A DNA stretch of 55,508 nucleotides from an uncultured Pelagibacteraceae bacterium (GTDB lineage: Bacteria > Pseudomonadota > Alphaproteobacteria > Pelagibacterales > Pelagibacteraceae). The notes beneath the pieces are model-generated. The model was not told the origin of the DNA and searched no databases. It worked only from the letters and a program-made list of their open reading frames with translations. A program made the translations under genes and the position numbers. This document shows positions 26,848 through 34,890 of this stretch, in pieces (the stretch's first letter is position 1; each line of letters opens with the position of its first letter). Location of the stretch: assembly GCA_902567045.1 (NCBI GenBank), contig CACFLJ010000010.1:1-55508 (forward strand), written 5' to 3'.

Positions 26848-27514
26848 TTGATATTTTTGTAATATCTATTTCCCTAGCATTTAAATATTTACGTGAATAT
26901 TCATCATGAAAAATACCAATTATTGAAGATCCACTATCTTTTTTTTCATTAATCAAATTCAAAACAATATCTTTGTTAACACTATCTAAACTAGCAGTTG
27001 GTTCATCTAGTAATAAACATGGATAATTTCTAATCAGTCCCCTAGCAACATTAACTCTTTGTTGTTCTCCACCTGAAAAAGTTAGTGGCGATAAATTCCA
27101 TAAGTTTTTATCTATATTAAGTTTTAGTAAAATTTTTTCAGCTTTTTCACGAACTTCATCTTGATCTGAATTTATTTCTAATAAGGGCTCCATAACAATT
27201 TCAATTGTAGGAACACGAGGTATCACTCTTAGAAATTGACTAACATATCCTATTATATTTTTTCTAAGTTCAATAATATTTCTCGGATATTTATGATCTA
27301 TGTTGTGATTATTAATTTTAATTTGTCCTGATTGAAAAACATAGTTTCCATAAATCATTTTTAAAATACTAGACTTTCCAACACCTGATGGTCCTGTTAA
27401 CGCTACAATTTCTCCAGGATTAATTTTCAAATTCAAATTATTAAAAACTAATATGTTTGTTTTGCCCTGATTATGAAGTGTAAATTTTTTTGTAATTTTA
27501 TTTAGTTCTATCAT
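26837..27514 (-). CDS. phnL: C-P lyase complex ATP-binding subunit PhnL
   Basis: 225-residue ABC-type ATPase. Walker A TGPSGVGKSSILKM (about residue 39), signature TFSGGEQQRVNVARGLI, Walker B CLLLDEPTASLD. PhnL is needed with PhnG, H and I to form the ribose 1-phosphonate triphosphate intermediate and is an ABC protein without a membrane partner. It starts 2 bp after phnK. Confidence 0.93.
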   Translation of the reverse strand: MIELNKITKKFTLHNQGKTNILVFNNLNLKINPGEIVALTGPSGVGKSSILKMIYGNYVFQSGQIKINNHNIDHKYPRNIIELRKNIIGYVSQFLRVIPRVPTIEIVMEPLLEINSDQDEVREKAEKILLKLNIDKNLWNLSPLTFSGGEQQRVNVARGLIRNYPCLLLDEPTASLDSVNKDIVLNLINEKKDSGSSIIGIFHDEYSRKYLNAREIDITKISNAK

Positions 27515-27516
27515 TT

Positions 27517-28284
27517 TTAAACCTGTAATACTGAACTAACTAATAACTGAGTATAAGAATGTTGCGGATCATCTAATACCTGATCACAAAGTCCAGACTC
27601 AACAGCCTCTCCATTTTTCATAACAATAATTTTATCAGCTAACAATCTAATCACTGCTAAATCGTGAGAAACGATTACAACTGATAAATTTAATTCTCTA
27701 ACTAATTTTCTTAACAAATCTAAAATTTTTGCTTGAACAGAAACATCAAGACCTCCTGTTGGTTCGTCCATGAAAATTATTTTAGGACTCGTAACCAAAT
27801 TTTTTGCTATTTGTAATCTTTGCAACATTCCACCAGAAAATGTTCTTGGAAAATCATCTACTCTACTTTTATCGATTTCCACTTTATCTAACCATTTAAA
27901 AATAGTTTGCCTAATATTTCCATAATTTCTTTGTCCAATCGACATTAATCTTTCACTAATATTTCCACCAGCACTTACATCTAATCTTAAACCGTCTCTA
28001 GGATTTTGGTGAACAAAAGCTAATTCAGTTCTTATCAATAACCTTTTCAATGACTCAGATATTTCTAGAAAATCAATCGTTTCATTACCTGTTTCAATTA
28101 AGATTTTTCCACTATCAGGAATAAGATTGCCTGATATGGAATTTATAAAAGTTGTTTTTCCTGAGCCAGATTCTCCTACTACACCAACGACTTCCCCAGG
28201 ATATAATGTCAAATTCATATTTTTGCATCCCACTTGATTACCGTAATATTTGTTTAAATTATGAACTGACAAAATTGGTTGCAT
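27517..28284 (-). CDS. phnK: C-P lyase complex ATP-binding subunit PhnK
   Basis: 255-residue ABC ATPase that binds the PhnJ face of the C-P lyase core. Walker A VGESGSGKTTFINS (about residue 37), signature TFSGGMLQRLQIAKNL, Walker B IIFMDEPTGGLD. Its oligopeptide-transporter-like sequence (HQNPRDGLRLDVSAGGNISERL) is typical of PhnK. It begins directly after the phnJ stop. Confidence 0.93.
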   Translation of the reverse strand: MQPILSVHNLNKYYGNQVGCKNMNLTLYPGEVVGVVGESGSGKTTFINSISGNLIPDSGKILIETGNETIDFLEISESLKRLLIRTELAFVHQNPRDGLRLDVSAGGNISERLMSIGQRNYGNIRQTIFKWLDKVEIDKSRVDDFPRTFSGGMLQRLQIAKNLVTSPKIIFMDEPTGGLDVSVQAKILDLLRKLVRELNLSVVIVSHDLAVIRLLADKIIVMKNGEAVESGLCDQVLDDPQHSYTQLLVSSVLQV

Positions 28285-29166
28285 TTAATTATTTTCCATT
28301 CTTTGATTACAATAATTTGTATCTGAACATATAAATGATCTATTACCGTCATCATCAGTAATTATTTCATCTAAAAAACTCTCATTTGATCCACAAATAG
28401 AACATTTATGAGGTGCCTTTGAGGGATCAAATGGATAATCCTCAAAATCAAGACTCGTTACTTCAGTATATGGTGGTATTGCATAAATTCTTTGCTCTCT
28501 TCCTGCTCCAAATAACTGAATAGCAGGGTTATTGTTCATTTTTGGGTTATCAAATTTTGGAATAGGTGATGGGTCCATTATATATCTATCATTTGTCTTT
28601 ACTGGATAAGCATATGCTGTTTCTATATGACCATTTTTGGTAATATCTTCATATAACTTTACATGCATAATTCCATATTCTGATAGTGCATGCATTTTTT
28701 TAGTTTCTTGATATCTTGGTTCTAAAAACGCAAGAGGTTCTGGTATTGGAACTTGATAAACAAGTATTTGTTTTTCTTTTAACTTTTCTTCTGGAATTCT
28801 GTGTCTTGTCTGAATTATCGATGCTTGGCTTGTTTTTTCTGTGGTCTCAATATTAGCAGTTTTTTTAAAGAAATTTCTAATTGAAACTGCGTTTGTAGTA
28901 TCATCTGCTCCTTGATCAATAACTTTTATCACATCGTCAGTTGTTAAACATGACGATGTTACTTGAACCCCTCCAGTTCCCCATCCATATGGCATAGGCA
29001 TTTCTCTAGATGAAAATGGAACTTGATAACCTGGTATGCAAAGAGCTTTAATCAAAGCTCTTCTTATCATTCTTTTTGTATTTTCGTCTAAATATGCAAA
29101 ATTATATATTTCATCTTGAGCTGCAACATCAGTTTTATTATTTTTAAATTTAAGTACGTTGTTCAT
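28285..29166 (-). CDS. phnJ: Alpha-D-ribose 1-methylphosphonate 5-phosphate C-P lyase
   Basis: PhnJ is the radical-SAM enzyme that breaks the carbon-phosphorus bond, releasing the alkane (methane from methylphosphonate) and a cyclic ribose phosphate. 293 residues. The C-terminal cysteines are at 255, 258, 280 and 286: C-x2-C-x21-C for the [4Fe-4S] cluster plus the downstream Cys that forms the thiyl radical, the same spacing as in E. coli PhnJ. YGWGTGGVQVTSSCL near residue 64 is also conserved. It overlaps phnI by 17 bp. The motif appears fully intact, so the enzyme should be active. Confidence 0.97.
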   Translation of the reverse strand: MNNVLKFKNNKTDVAAQDEIYNFAYLDENTKRMIRRALIKALCIPGYQVPFSSREMPMPYGWGTGGVQVTSSCLTTDDVIKVIDQGADDTTNAVSIRNFFKKTANIETTEKTSQASIIQTRHRIPEEKLKEKQILVYQVPIPEPLAFLEPRYQETKKMHALSEYGIMHVKLYEDITKNGHIETAYAYPVKTNDRYIMDPSPIPKFDNPKMNNNPAIQLFGAGREQRIYAIPPYTEVTSLDFEDYPFDPSKAPHKCSICGSNESFLDEIITDDDGNRSFICSDTNYCNQRMENN

Positions 29167-30229
29167 TTTTTTTATACTCTTCTCTAATTTTTCTTACTAA
29201 ATCCAATTCCGCTTGAAAATCTACATAATGAGGTAATTTGATATGTTCTAAAAAACCTGTGGCTTGAATATTATCACAATGAGATATAACAAATTCTTCA
29301 TCTTGAGCAGCAACACCTAAGTACTCCTCACCAAATTCTTTCCATCTCATTGATCTATCAACTAAAGCCATAGAAATAGCTTTTCTCTCTAATTGACCAA
29401 AAACTAAACCATATCCACGGGTAAATTGAGCAGGTATTTTTTTACTACCTTTAAATTGGTTTACTGACTCACACTCAGTAAACATGACATCAGCAATATT
29501 TATTTCTATACCTAATTCTGGAATTTCAAATTGAACCTCAACGTAACCAGTTCTTAATTCACCAACAAATGCATGGTTTCTAGCATAACCTCTCTGTGTT
29601 GAGTAAGCTAAACCAAGAAGAAAACCCTCATCTCCTCTTGAAAGAGATTGCAATCGTTCAGATCTTGTTAAAGGAAAATTAATTGGGTTTCTTGTAATAT
29701 CTTTAGATGTTTTGCCACTAGGTATTTCTTTCTGAATTAATCCTTCTTTATTTAAAAAGCTTAAAACATGCGGGATTTCTTTATCATCATATTTTTCAAT
29801 CTTAGCTTTTTCATACTCACCATCAGCAAGAAGTTTGAAGTCAAGTAAACGGTGTGTGTAGTCAAATGTTGGGCCTAACTTTTGTTTACCTGGGATATCT
29901 TTAAATGTTGCAGATATTCTTCTCAGGCATAACATTTTGCTAGTTTCGATAGGTTTGCTTGAACCAATTCTAGGTAAAGTAGTTCTATAGGCTCTCATTA
30001 GAAAAATTGCTTCAATCAAGTCACCTCTAGACTGTTTGATTGCAAGAGCAGACAAATCTTTGTCATATAAAGATCCTTCTGACATAACTCTATCAACACT
30101 TAAAGTTAGTTGTTCACTAATTTGTTTAATATTTAGTTCTGCTATATTTACATCGCCTCTTCTTATTTCAGATAACCAAGAATGTGCATTATTGATTGCC
30201 TTTTCTCCACCTTTTACAGATACATACAT
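29150..30229 (-). CDS. phnI: C-P lyase core subunit PhnI
   Basis: 359 residues. PhnI displaces adenine from ATP with phosphonate to form ribose 1-phosphonate 5-triphosphate, working with PhnG, H and L. The start MYVSVKGGEKAINNAHSWL and the region AYSTQRGYARNHAFVGELRTGYVE match PhnI. The start is 1 bp from the phnH stop and the end overlaps phnJ. It is better conserved and less AT-biased than phnN or phnF. Confidence 0.95.
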   Translation of the reverse strand: MYVSVKGGEKAINNAHSWLSEIRRGDVNIAELNIKQISEQLTLSVDRVMSEGSLYDKDLSALAIKQSRGDLIEAIFLMRAYRTTLPRIGSSKPIETSKMLCLRRISATFKDIPGKQKLGPTFDYTHRLLDFKLLADGEYEKAKIEKYDDKEIPHVLSFLNKEGLIQKEIPSGKTSKDITRNPINFPLTRSERLQSLSRGDEGFLLGLAYSTQRGYARNHAFVGELRTGYVEVQFEIPELGIEINIADVMFTECESVNQFKGSKKIPAQFTRGYGLVFGQLERKAISMALVDRSMRWKEFGEEYLGVAAQDEEFVISHCDNIQATGFLEHIKLPHYVDFQAELDLVRKIREEYKKNEQRT

Positions 30230-30230
30230 T

Positions 30231-30785
30231 TTATAGTTCTCCTATTTTTAGTGATCTTGGTATTGAATAAAATTTTTTATTATCAACAAAATAAAAATCA
30301 AGTCCTAATGGAAATTGCTGGTTATTTTTTTTTATAATCTCTCTATCAGGTAAAAATATACTTTTAGAACTTTTAATACCAGGACCAGTAATTATGGCAT
30401 TTGGTTTTTCAAATTGAGACTGGCAAATAATAGTACACGATTGATCAGGATTTTGCTCGTCCCCCTTTTTAAATTCACCTAGTGGTAAAAGATCATCCCA
30501 AGTACCAATTGCAAAATTTGCATTTTTTTTATCTGTAATATTTGCACCTGTATTAAATTTAATCCATTCAATAGTTTCTGGATTATTAATATTACGACCT
30601 AAAAAAATATTTGAATAACTGTCACAAAAAGTTTTTATAATAGAGCAACTGGCTGAAAACATGTTCGAAGGCGAATTTATATTGTCTAATATTTCGATCG
30701 AACCAGGATATGAAGTTGCAAACAAAATACTTCTAAAATAATCAGCACTTGTTTGAGAATTATTTTTTTTTGAAACAACTTCCAT
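30231..30785 (-). CDS. phnH: C-P lyase core subunit PhnH
   Basis: 184 residues. It carries the PhnH pattern around FRSILFATSYPGSIE near residue 18, PLGEFKKGDEQNPDQSCTII and FPLGLDFYFVD close to the C terminus. PhnH is a structural subunit of the PhnGHIJ core, related in fold to PLP transferases but without the cofactor lysine. It lies 3 bp after phnG and 1 bp before phnI. Confidence 0.9.
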   Translation of the reverse strand: MEVVSKKNNSQTSADYFRSILFATSYPGSIEILDNINSPSNMFSASCSIIKTFCDSYSNIFLGRNINNPETIEWIKFNTGANITDKKNANFAIGTWDDLLPLGEFKKGDEQNPDQSCTIICQSQFEKPNAIITGPGIKSSKSIFLPDREIIKKNNQQFPLGLDFYFVDNKKFYSIPRSLKIGEL

Positions 30786-30788
30786 AAA

Positions 30789-31232
30789 TTATTTATCCTC
30801 ACCTCTTACCAAGGTAAAAAAATCAACCTTAGTAGCTTCTGTTTTAGATAATATTTCATTTCTTTTGTTATTTTTATATTTAATTAATTTATCTATTATA
30901 TTTCTTTTAATTATTTCTTTTTTTTCAGTTTGCATCAATGCATCACACAAAGCTGCAATTTTGGATTTATATTTATTTCTACCTTGAACATAACCATGGC
31001 CTTGGATTTTTTTATCTAAATTTAATGAACATCTCGTTATAGTTACTTCTCCAACATTAAAATTATCACCTGTGGCGCCTACTTTTCCCTGAACCATAAC
31101 ACTGCCAATCTCAGGTTCTCTTAACCAATTATATTCTATTTTCATATTTAAATTATCCCAAAGCGAAATGAGATAATTTTCATCTGCTGTTGCTAAAGAA
31201 CTTAACCATTGTTTTCTTGATTCATTTTGCAT
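30789..31232 (-). CDS. phnG: C-P lyase core subunit PhnG
   Basis: 147 residues from the ATG at 31232 (MQNESRKQWLSSLATAD). A TTG 12 bp upstream would add MYSI, but it lies in the control region and adds nothing conserved. The central LREPEIGSVMVQGKVGATGDNFNVGE region is characteristic of PhnG (key residues: EPEIG, VMVQG, GATGDNFN). It is the first gene of the leftward C-P lyase operon. No good ribosome-binding site precedes either start. Confidence 0.9.
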   Translation of the reverse strand: MQNESRKQWLSSLATADENYLISLWDNLNMKIEYNWLREPEIGSVMVQGKVGATGDNFNVGEVTITRCSLNLDKKIQGHGYVQGRNKYKSKIAALCDALMQTEKKEIIKRNIIDKLIKYKNNKRNEILSKTEATKVDFFTLVRGEDK

Positions 31233-31236
31233 AATA

Positions 31237-31252
31237 CTATACAACTAGACAA
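31237..31252 (-). promoter_or_regulatory. Candidate operator: tandem 8-mers in the phnG/phnF gap
   Basis: Read leftward toward phnG the bases are TTGTCTAG followed directly by TTGTATAG, two 8-mers differing at one position, next to a TTGTTAC. They sit between the divergent phnG and phnF genes, where a PhnF-type GntR regulator or PhoB would be expected to act. HutC-type operators are usually inverted repeats, so this assignment is tentative. Confidence 0.25.
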
Positions 31253-31298
31253 GTAACAAAATTAAAAAAAATTTCAATAAATTATTTATTAAAATTTT

Positions 31299-32009
31299 AT
31301 GACAATAAAAGATTTGCTTTGGAAAGAAATATACAATTCAATTAAAAGAGAAATTGTTTTAAATAAGTACAAAATTAATAAAAAATTAGATTCCGAGGGT
31401 GAGTATGCAAAACAGTTCAATGTTAATAGACACACTATAAGAAGAGCTTTTAAAGAACTTAAAAATGATAATTTAATATATTCAAAAAGAGGTTTGGGTG
31501 TTTTTGTAAAAACATCAAAAATTAATTATTCAATAAGCAAAAATGTTCGTTTTACTGAAAATATTCTTGAAGAGAACAAATCAGCACGAATTGAAATCAA
31601 AAGTTTTGATATTGCAGAATGTAATTTATTTGAAAAAAAAGAATTGAATTTAAATAAAAAAGAAAAAGTCACTAGAATAAATAGTATAGGATATATAAAT
31701 AATTCTCCTTCTGTAATAACATTTAGATCAATACCACATGATAGATTTCCAAAATTTATTAAGCATTTTGTTAAAAAACAGTCTGTAAATAAAGCCTTTA
31801 ATTTATTAAATGTTAAAAAAATAATAAGATCTAAAACGTTAATAAGCGCTGAAATTTCAGACAAAATAAAATCAAATCTTTTAAATATTGATGTTGGAAA
31901 ACCTTTAATAAAAACGACATCTATTAATGTTGACTTTAATAAAACCCCGATAGAGCTAAGTGAAAGTTATTTTGATGGGTCTAAAATTCAGATACTTGTT
32001 AAAGTTTAG
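31299..32009 (+). CDS. phnF: GntR-family (HutC/UTRA) regulator PhnF
   Basis: 236 residues. The N-terminal winged helix-turn-helix includes KKLDSEGEYAKQFNVNRHTIRRAFKELKNDNL (key part: EYAKQFNVNRHTIRRAF), followed by a UTRA ligand-binding domain ending IELSESYFDGSKIQILV. It is divergent from phnG with a 54- to 66-bp gap and upstream of phnC in the same direction, so it is placed to control both arms of the phosphonate island. The ligand is presumably a phosphonate or phosphate-related compound, by analogy with PhnF. Confidence 0.87.
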   Translation: MTIKDLLWKEIYNSIKREIVLNKYKINKKLDSEGEYAKQFNVNRHTIRRAFKELKNDNLIYSKRGLGVFVKTSKINYSISKNVRFTENILEENKSARIEIKSFDIAECNLFEKKELNLNKKEKVTRINSIGYINNSPSVITFRSIPHDRFPKFIKHFVKKQSVNKAFNLLNVKKIIRSKTLISAEISDKIKSNLLNIDVGKPLIKTTSINVDFNKTPIELSESYFDGSKIQILVKV

Positions 32010-32127
32010 AGTAATAAATACTGTATTTTCTACCTGTAGTTTATTTTTAACAATAATTAAACAAAACTTATAAATTTCATTAATAAAGTTTTAACATTTC
32101 TTAAAGAATTGAGGTGCATAAAATTGC

Positions 32128-32952
32128 ATGCTCATTAGTAATGTAAATAAATATTTTGGCAATAATCATGCCGTAAAAAATGTCTCATTTGAGGTCAATA
32201 AACCTCAAATGATAGGAATTATTGGAAGATCAGGTGCAGGTAAATCTACTCTTCTAAGAATCATTAATCGACTAACAGATTCAACAGATGGAAAAATAGA
32301 AGTCGATGGTCAAAATATATTAGAACTTAAAAGCAAAGAAAAAAGATCTTGGCAGAGAAATTGTGCAATGATTTTTCAACAATTTAACTTAGTGCCAAGA
32401 CTTGATGTATTAACAAATGTCATTTTAGGTAGATTAAATTATCAAAGTTCATTTAGGGCATCTTTAAAAATGTTTTCTCGTGATGAAAGAGCTGATGCTT
32501 TGATTTTACTTAACAACTTAGGTATGGCTAACACTGCTCTCCAAAGAGCTGAAACATTATCTGGAGGTCAACAGCAACGTGTAGCTATATGTAGAGCTTT
32601 GATGCAAAATCCTAAAATGATTTTAGCAGACGAACCTATAGCATCTTTAGACCCAATGAATGCAAGAATGGTAATGGAGTCATTAAGAAAAATTCATGAT
32701 GAAAAAAATTTAACGGTCATTTCAAATCTTCATACCCTAGATACAGCAAAAACCTATTGTGACCGTATTATTGGAATGAAAGATGGCGCAATTGTCTTTG
32801 ATGATTTACCAGAAAAATTATCAGACAAACTTGCAAGAGAAATTTATGGTGCAGAAGCTGATGAAGCTTTTGAACCACAAGTAACATCCACTGAGCTTAA
32901 AACAAAAAAAAAGATAAATGGAGATGTTAAGAAAGAATTTGCAACTGCATGA
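32128..32952 (+). CDS. phnC: Phosphonate ABC transporter ATP-binding protein
   Basis: 274 residues. Walker [15 protein letters not shown] (about residue 33), signature [17 protein letters not shown], Walker [13 protein letters not shown], and the PhnC-typical [16 protein letters not shown]. It energises phosphonate import with the two PhnE subunits. The last about 30 residues are a charged extension. It lies 118 bp after phnF, in which I see no clear Pho box. Confidence 0.94.
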   Translation: MLISNVNKYFGNNHAVKNVSFEVNKPQMIGIIGRSGAGKSTLLRIINRLTDSTDGKIEVDGQNILELKSKEKRSWQRNCAMIFQQFNLVPRLDVLTNVILGRLNYQSSFRASLKMFSRDERADALILLNNLGMANTALQRAETLSGGQQQRVAICRALMQNPKMILADEPIASLDPMNARMVMESLRKIHDEKNLTVISNLHTLDTAKTYCDRIIGMKDGAIVFDDLPEKLSDKLAREIYGAEADEAFEPQVTSTELKTKKKINGDVKKEFATA

Positions 32953-33006
32953 GATCAATAACTCATCGTTACAAATACAAACAAGTCGAGAGACTAAAAT
33001 TATCAA

Positions 33007-33013
33007 AAGGAGA
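33007..33013 (+). promoter_or_regulatory. Strong Shine-Dalgarno of phnD
   Basis: AAGGAGA lies 5 bp before the phnD ATG. This is close to the ideal ribosome-binding site and is rare in this window, where most genes have weak or no such site. It fits the high translation usually needed for a periplasmic binding protein. Confidence 0.75.
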
Positions 33014-33018
33014 CAATT

Positions 33019-33969
33019 ATGTTTAATAAACTAACAAGAGTTATTGCACTTTTAGCTATGGTGTTTTTTTCAACCCAAGCTAATGCGGTAACTTACACGG
33101 GTCCAAAAATGGACTTAAGTAAATACCAACCAGAGTTTAGAGTTGGTTTTTTAGGTGACGAAGCAGCACAAGATATTATAGCTAGAAATGAATGTTTCAT
33201 GCCGTATATCGAAGCCGCTTATGGTGTACCAGCTAAATTTTTTACTTTTAAAGACTACGCTGGAACAATGGAGTCGATGCTAGGTGGTAATCTAGATTAC
33301 ACTTGGTTCGGTTCTTCAGGATACGCAGGTATGTATTTAAAAGATCCAACTGCAGTAGTACCAGTACTAACAAGAATGCAGCCAACTGGTGATATGGGTT
33401 ACTACTCTGTTGCAGTAGCAACTAAATCATCTGGAATTAAATCAATGGCAGACCTTAAAGGTAAATCCTTTGGTTGGGCTGACCCTAACTCTACATCAGG
33501 TTTTTTAATTCCGTCAATTGAATTAAAGGCTATGGGTATGGATCCAGATACATATTTTTCAAAAACACAATTTTCTGGTGGGCATGAAAACAATGTATTA
33601 GCGGTAATGAATGGTGATGTTGATGCTGGTGTAACATGGGTATCTGGTGTTGGTAGCTGGGAAGAAGGATATTCGTCAGGGAATTTAAGAAAAATGGTTG
33701 ATAAAGGGATTTTAAATATGGACGACATTGTTCAAATTTGGTCTTCAAAATTAATTCCTAATGGTCCAATTGTGATGCCTACTTTTTTACCTGTTAGAGC
33801 ACATCAAGTAATGATTGGAATGAAACAATGGATACACGAAAACGATCCGAAGTGCAGCGAAAACGTTGCAAACGGTATTGTTAAAAAATGGGTTCCGGTA
33901 GATCATTCTTTTTATGAGTCGGTTGTAGCTGCTAGAAAAGCTAAAATTGAAGCACAAAAAAATAATTAA
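33019..33969 (+). CDS. phnD: Phosphonate ABC transporter substrate-binding protein
   Basis: 316 residues with a clear signal peptide (MFNKLTRVIALLAMVFFSTQANA). The mature protein begins around VTYTGPKMDL and has FRVGFLGDEAAQDIIAR and LDYTWFGSSGYAGM, the PhnD pattern for phosphonate binding. Codon use is richer in strong codons than in neighbours, consistent with high expression. Related proteins bind phosphite or other phosphonates; a companion C-P lyase argues for phosphonates here. Confidence 0.95.
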   Translation: MFNKLTRVIALLAMVFFSTQANAVTYTGPKMDLSKYQPEFRVGFLGDEAAQDIIARNECFMPYIEAAYGVPAKFFTFKDYAGTMESMLGGNLDYTWFGSSGYAGMYLKDPTAVVPVLTRMQPTGDMGYYSVAVATKSSGIKSMADLKGKSFGWADPNSTSGFLIPSIELKAMGMDPDTYFSKTQFSGGHENNVLAVMNGDVDAGVTWVSGVGSWEEGYSSGNLRKMVDKGILNMDDIVQIWSSKLIPNGPIVMPTFLPVRAHQVMIGMKQWIHENDPKCSENVANGIVKKWVPVDHSFYESVVAARKAKIEAQKNN

Positions 33970-33982
33970 TTAAGTACCCCAT

Positions 33983-34022
33983 TTAGAGGCAAAGACTTAA
34001 AATCTTTGCCTCTAATTTTTTT
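33983..34022 (+). terminator. Intrinsic terminator/attenuator between phnD and phnE1
   Basis: A perfect 13-bp inverted repeat: TTAGAGGCAAAGA at 33983-33995 pairs with TCTTTGCCTCTAA at 34003-34015 around a 7-base loop (CTTAAAA), followed by seven T residues (34016-34022). This is a textbook rho-independent terminator. It starts 14 bp after the phnD stop and ends 13 bp before the phnE1 ATG, so it should give more phnCD than phnE mRNA. Confidence 0.9.
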
Positions 34023-34035
34023 GGTTTTTAATATT

Positions 34036-34890
34036 ATGTCAAAAGCATTACCAGCAAATTTAGAACAAATTGAAGTTAATTTAAAAAAATTAACAAACCA
34101 GAGAACTAGATCCTCACTATTAGGTATTGCAATTTTAATATTAGTTTTTTTTAGTGGTACCCTGGTATCGTTAGAGGCAAATGCAGGATCTTTTGGTAGA
34201 GGTATAGCTAATTTTTTTAATTATCCAAGAGATTTATTTATTGATACATTTGAGATGGGATGGAAATATTGGCCAAGAGTTGTAAAATACATACCTGAAT
34301 TAATTACTACATTAAATATTGCATTATTTTCAACTTCGATCGGATTTGTTTTGGCAGTTATTTTTGCAATCTTCTCTAGTAGAAATTTAATAAGAAATAA
34401 AAGAGTTATTCAATTTACAAAATTTTTTATGGATGTGACAAGATCATTTCCAACATTAATAATAGCAATGGTGTTTTTATATTTGATGGGTAAATCATCT
34501 TTACCAGCAGTGATTGCTATTACGATACACACTGCTGGAGCACTCGGTAAATTATTTACAGAGGCTATAGAAAATTGTGATGGAAAACCTATTGAAGGTT
34601 TAAGTTCTGTTGGTGCAACTTGGACACAAAAAATAAGGTTCTCAGTTCTTCCACAAGTACTACCTTTGTTTTTAAGTTATGGAATTTTAAGATTAGAAAT
34701 TAATGTTAGAGAATCTACTATATTAGGTTTTGTTGGCGCAGGAGGAATTGGAGAAATGTTAGCAGCTTTAATACAATGGAATTATGGAGCTGATGTTTTG
34801 GCATGTATGTTCTTGTTGGTTGGTACGATAATTGCATTGGATTATTTGTCTGCATATTGGAGACATAATTTAATTGGAGTAAATCAATGA
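34036..34890 (+). CDS. phnE: Phosphonate ABC transporter permease PhnE1
   Basis: 284 residues from the ATG at 34036. An upstream in-frame TTG at 34006 lies inside the terminator hairpin and is rejected. About six transmembrane helices and the permease signature EAIENCDGKPIEGLSSVGATW with LEINVRESTILGFVGAGGIGEML. It forms one half of the phosphonate permease. It overlaps the second permease gene by 4 bp (ATGA). Confidence 0.93.
   Translation: MSKALPANLEQIEVNLKKLTNQRTRSSLLGIAILILVFFSGTLVSLEANAGSFGRGIANFFNYPRDLFIDTFEMGWKYWPRVVKYIPELITTLNIALFSTSIGFVLAVIFAIFSSRNLIRNKRVIQFTKFFMDVTRSFPTLIIAMVFLYLMGKSSLPAVIAITIHTAGALGKLFTEAIENCDGKPIEGLSSVGATWTQKIRFSVLPQVLPLFLSYGILRLEINVRESTILGFVGAGGIGEMLAALIQWNYGADVLACMFLLVGTIIALDYLSAYWRHNLIGVNQ

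Noticed and set aside
32010..32127. Pho box before phnC (two CTGTA copies near 32022 and 32035)
   Set aside because: The copies are 13 bp apart, not 11, and flanking positions do not match.
34006..34035. Earlier TTG start for phnE1
   Set aside because: It would place the start inside the terminator hairpin and add residues not seen in PhnE; ATG at 34036 is preferred.
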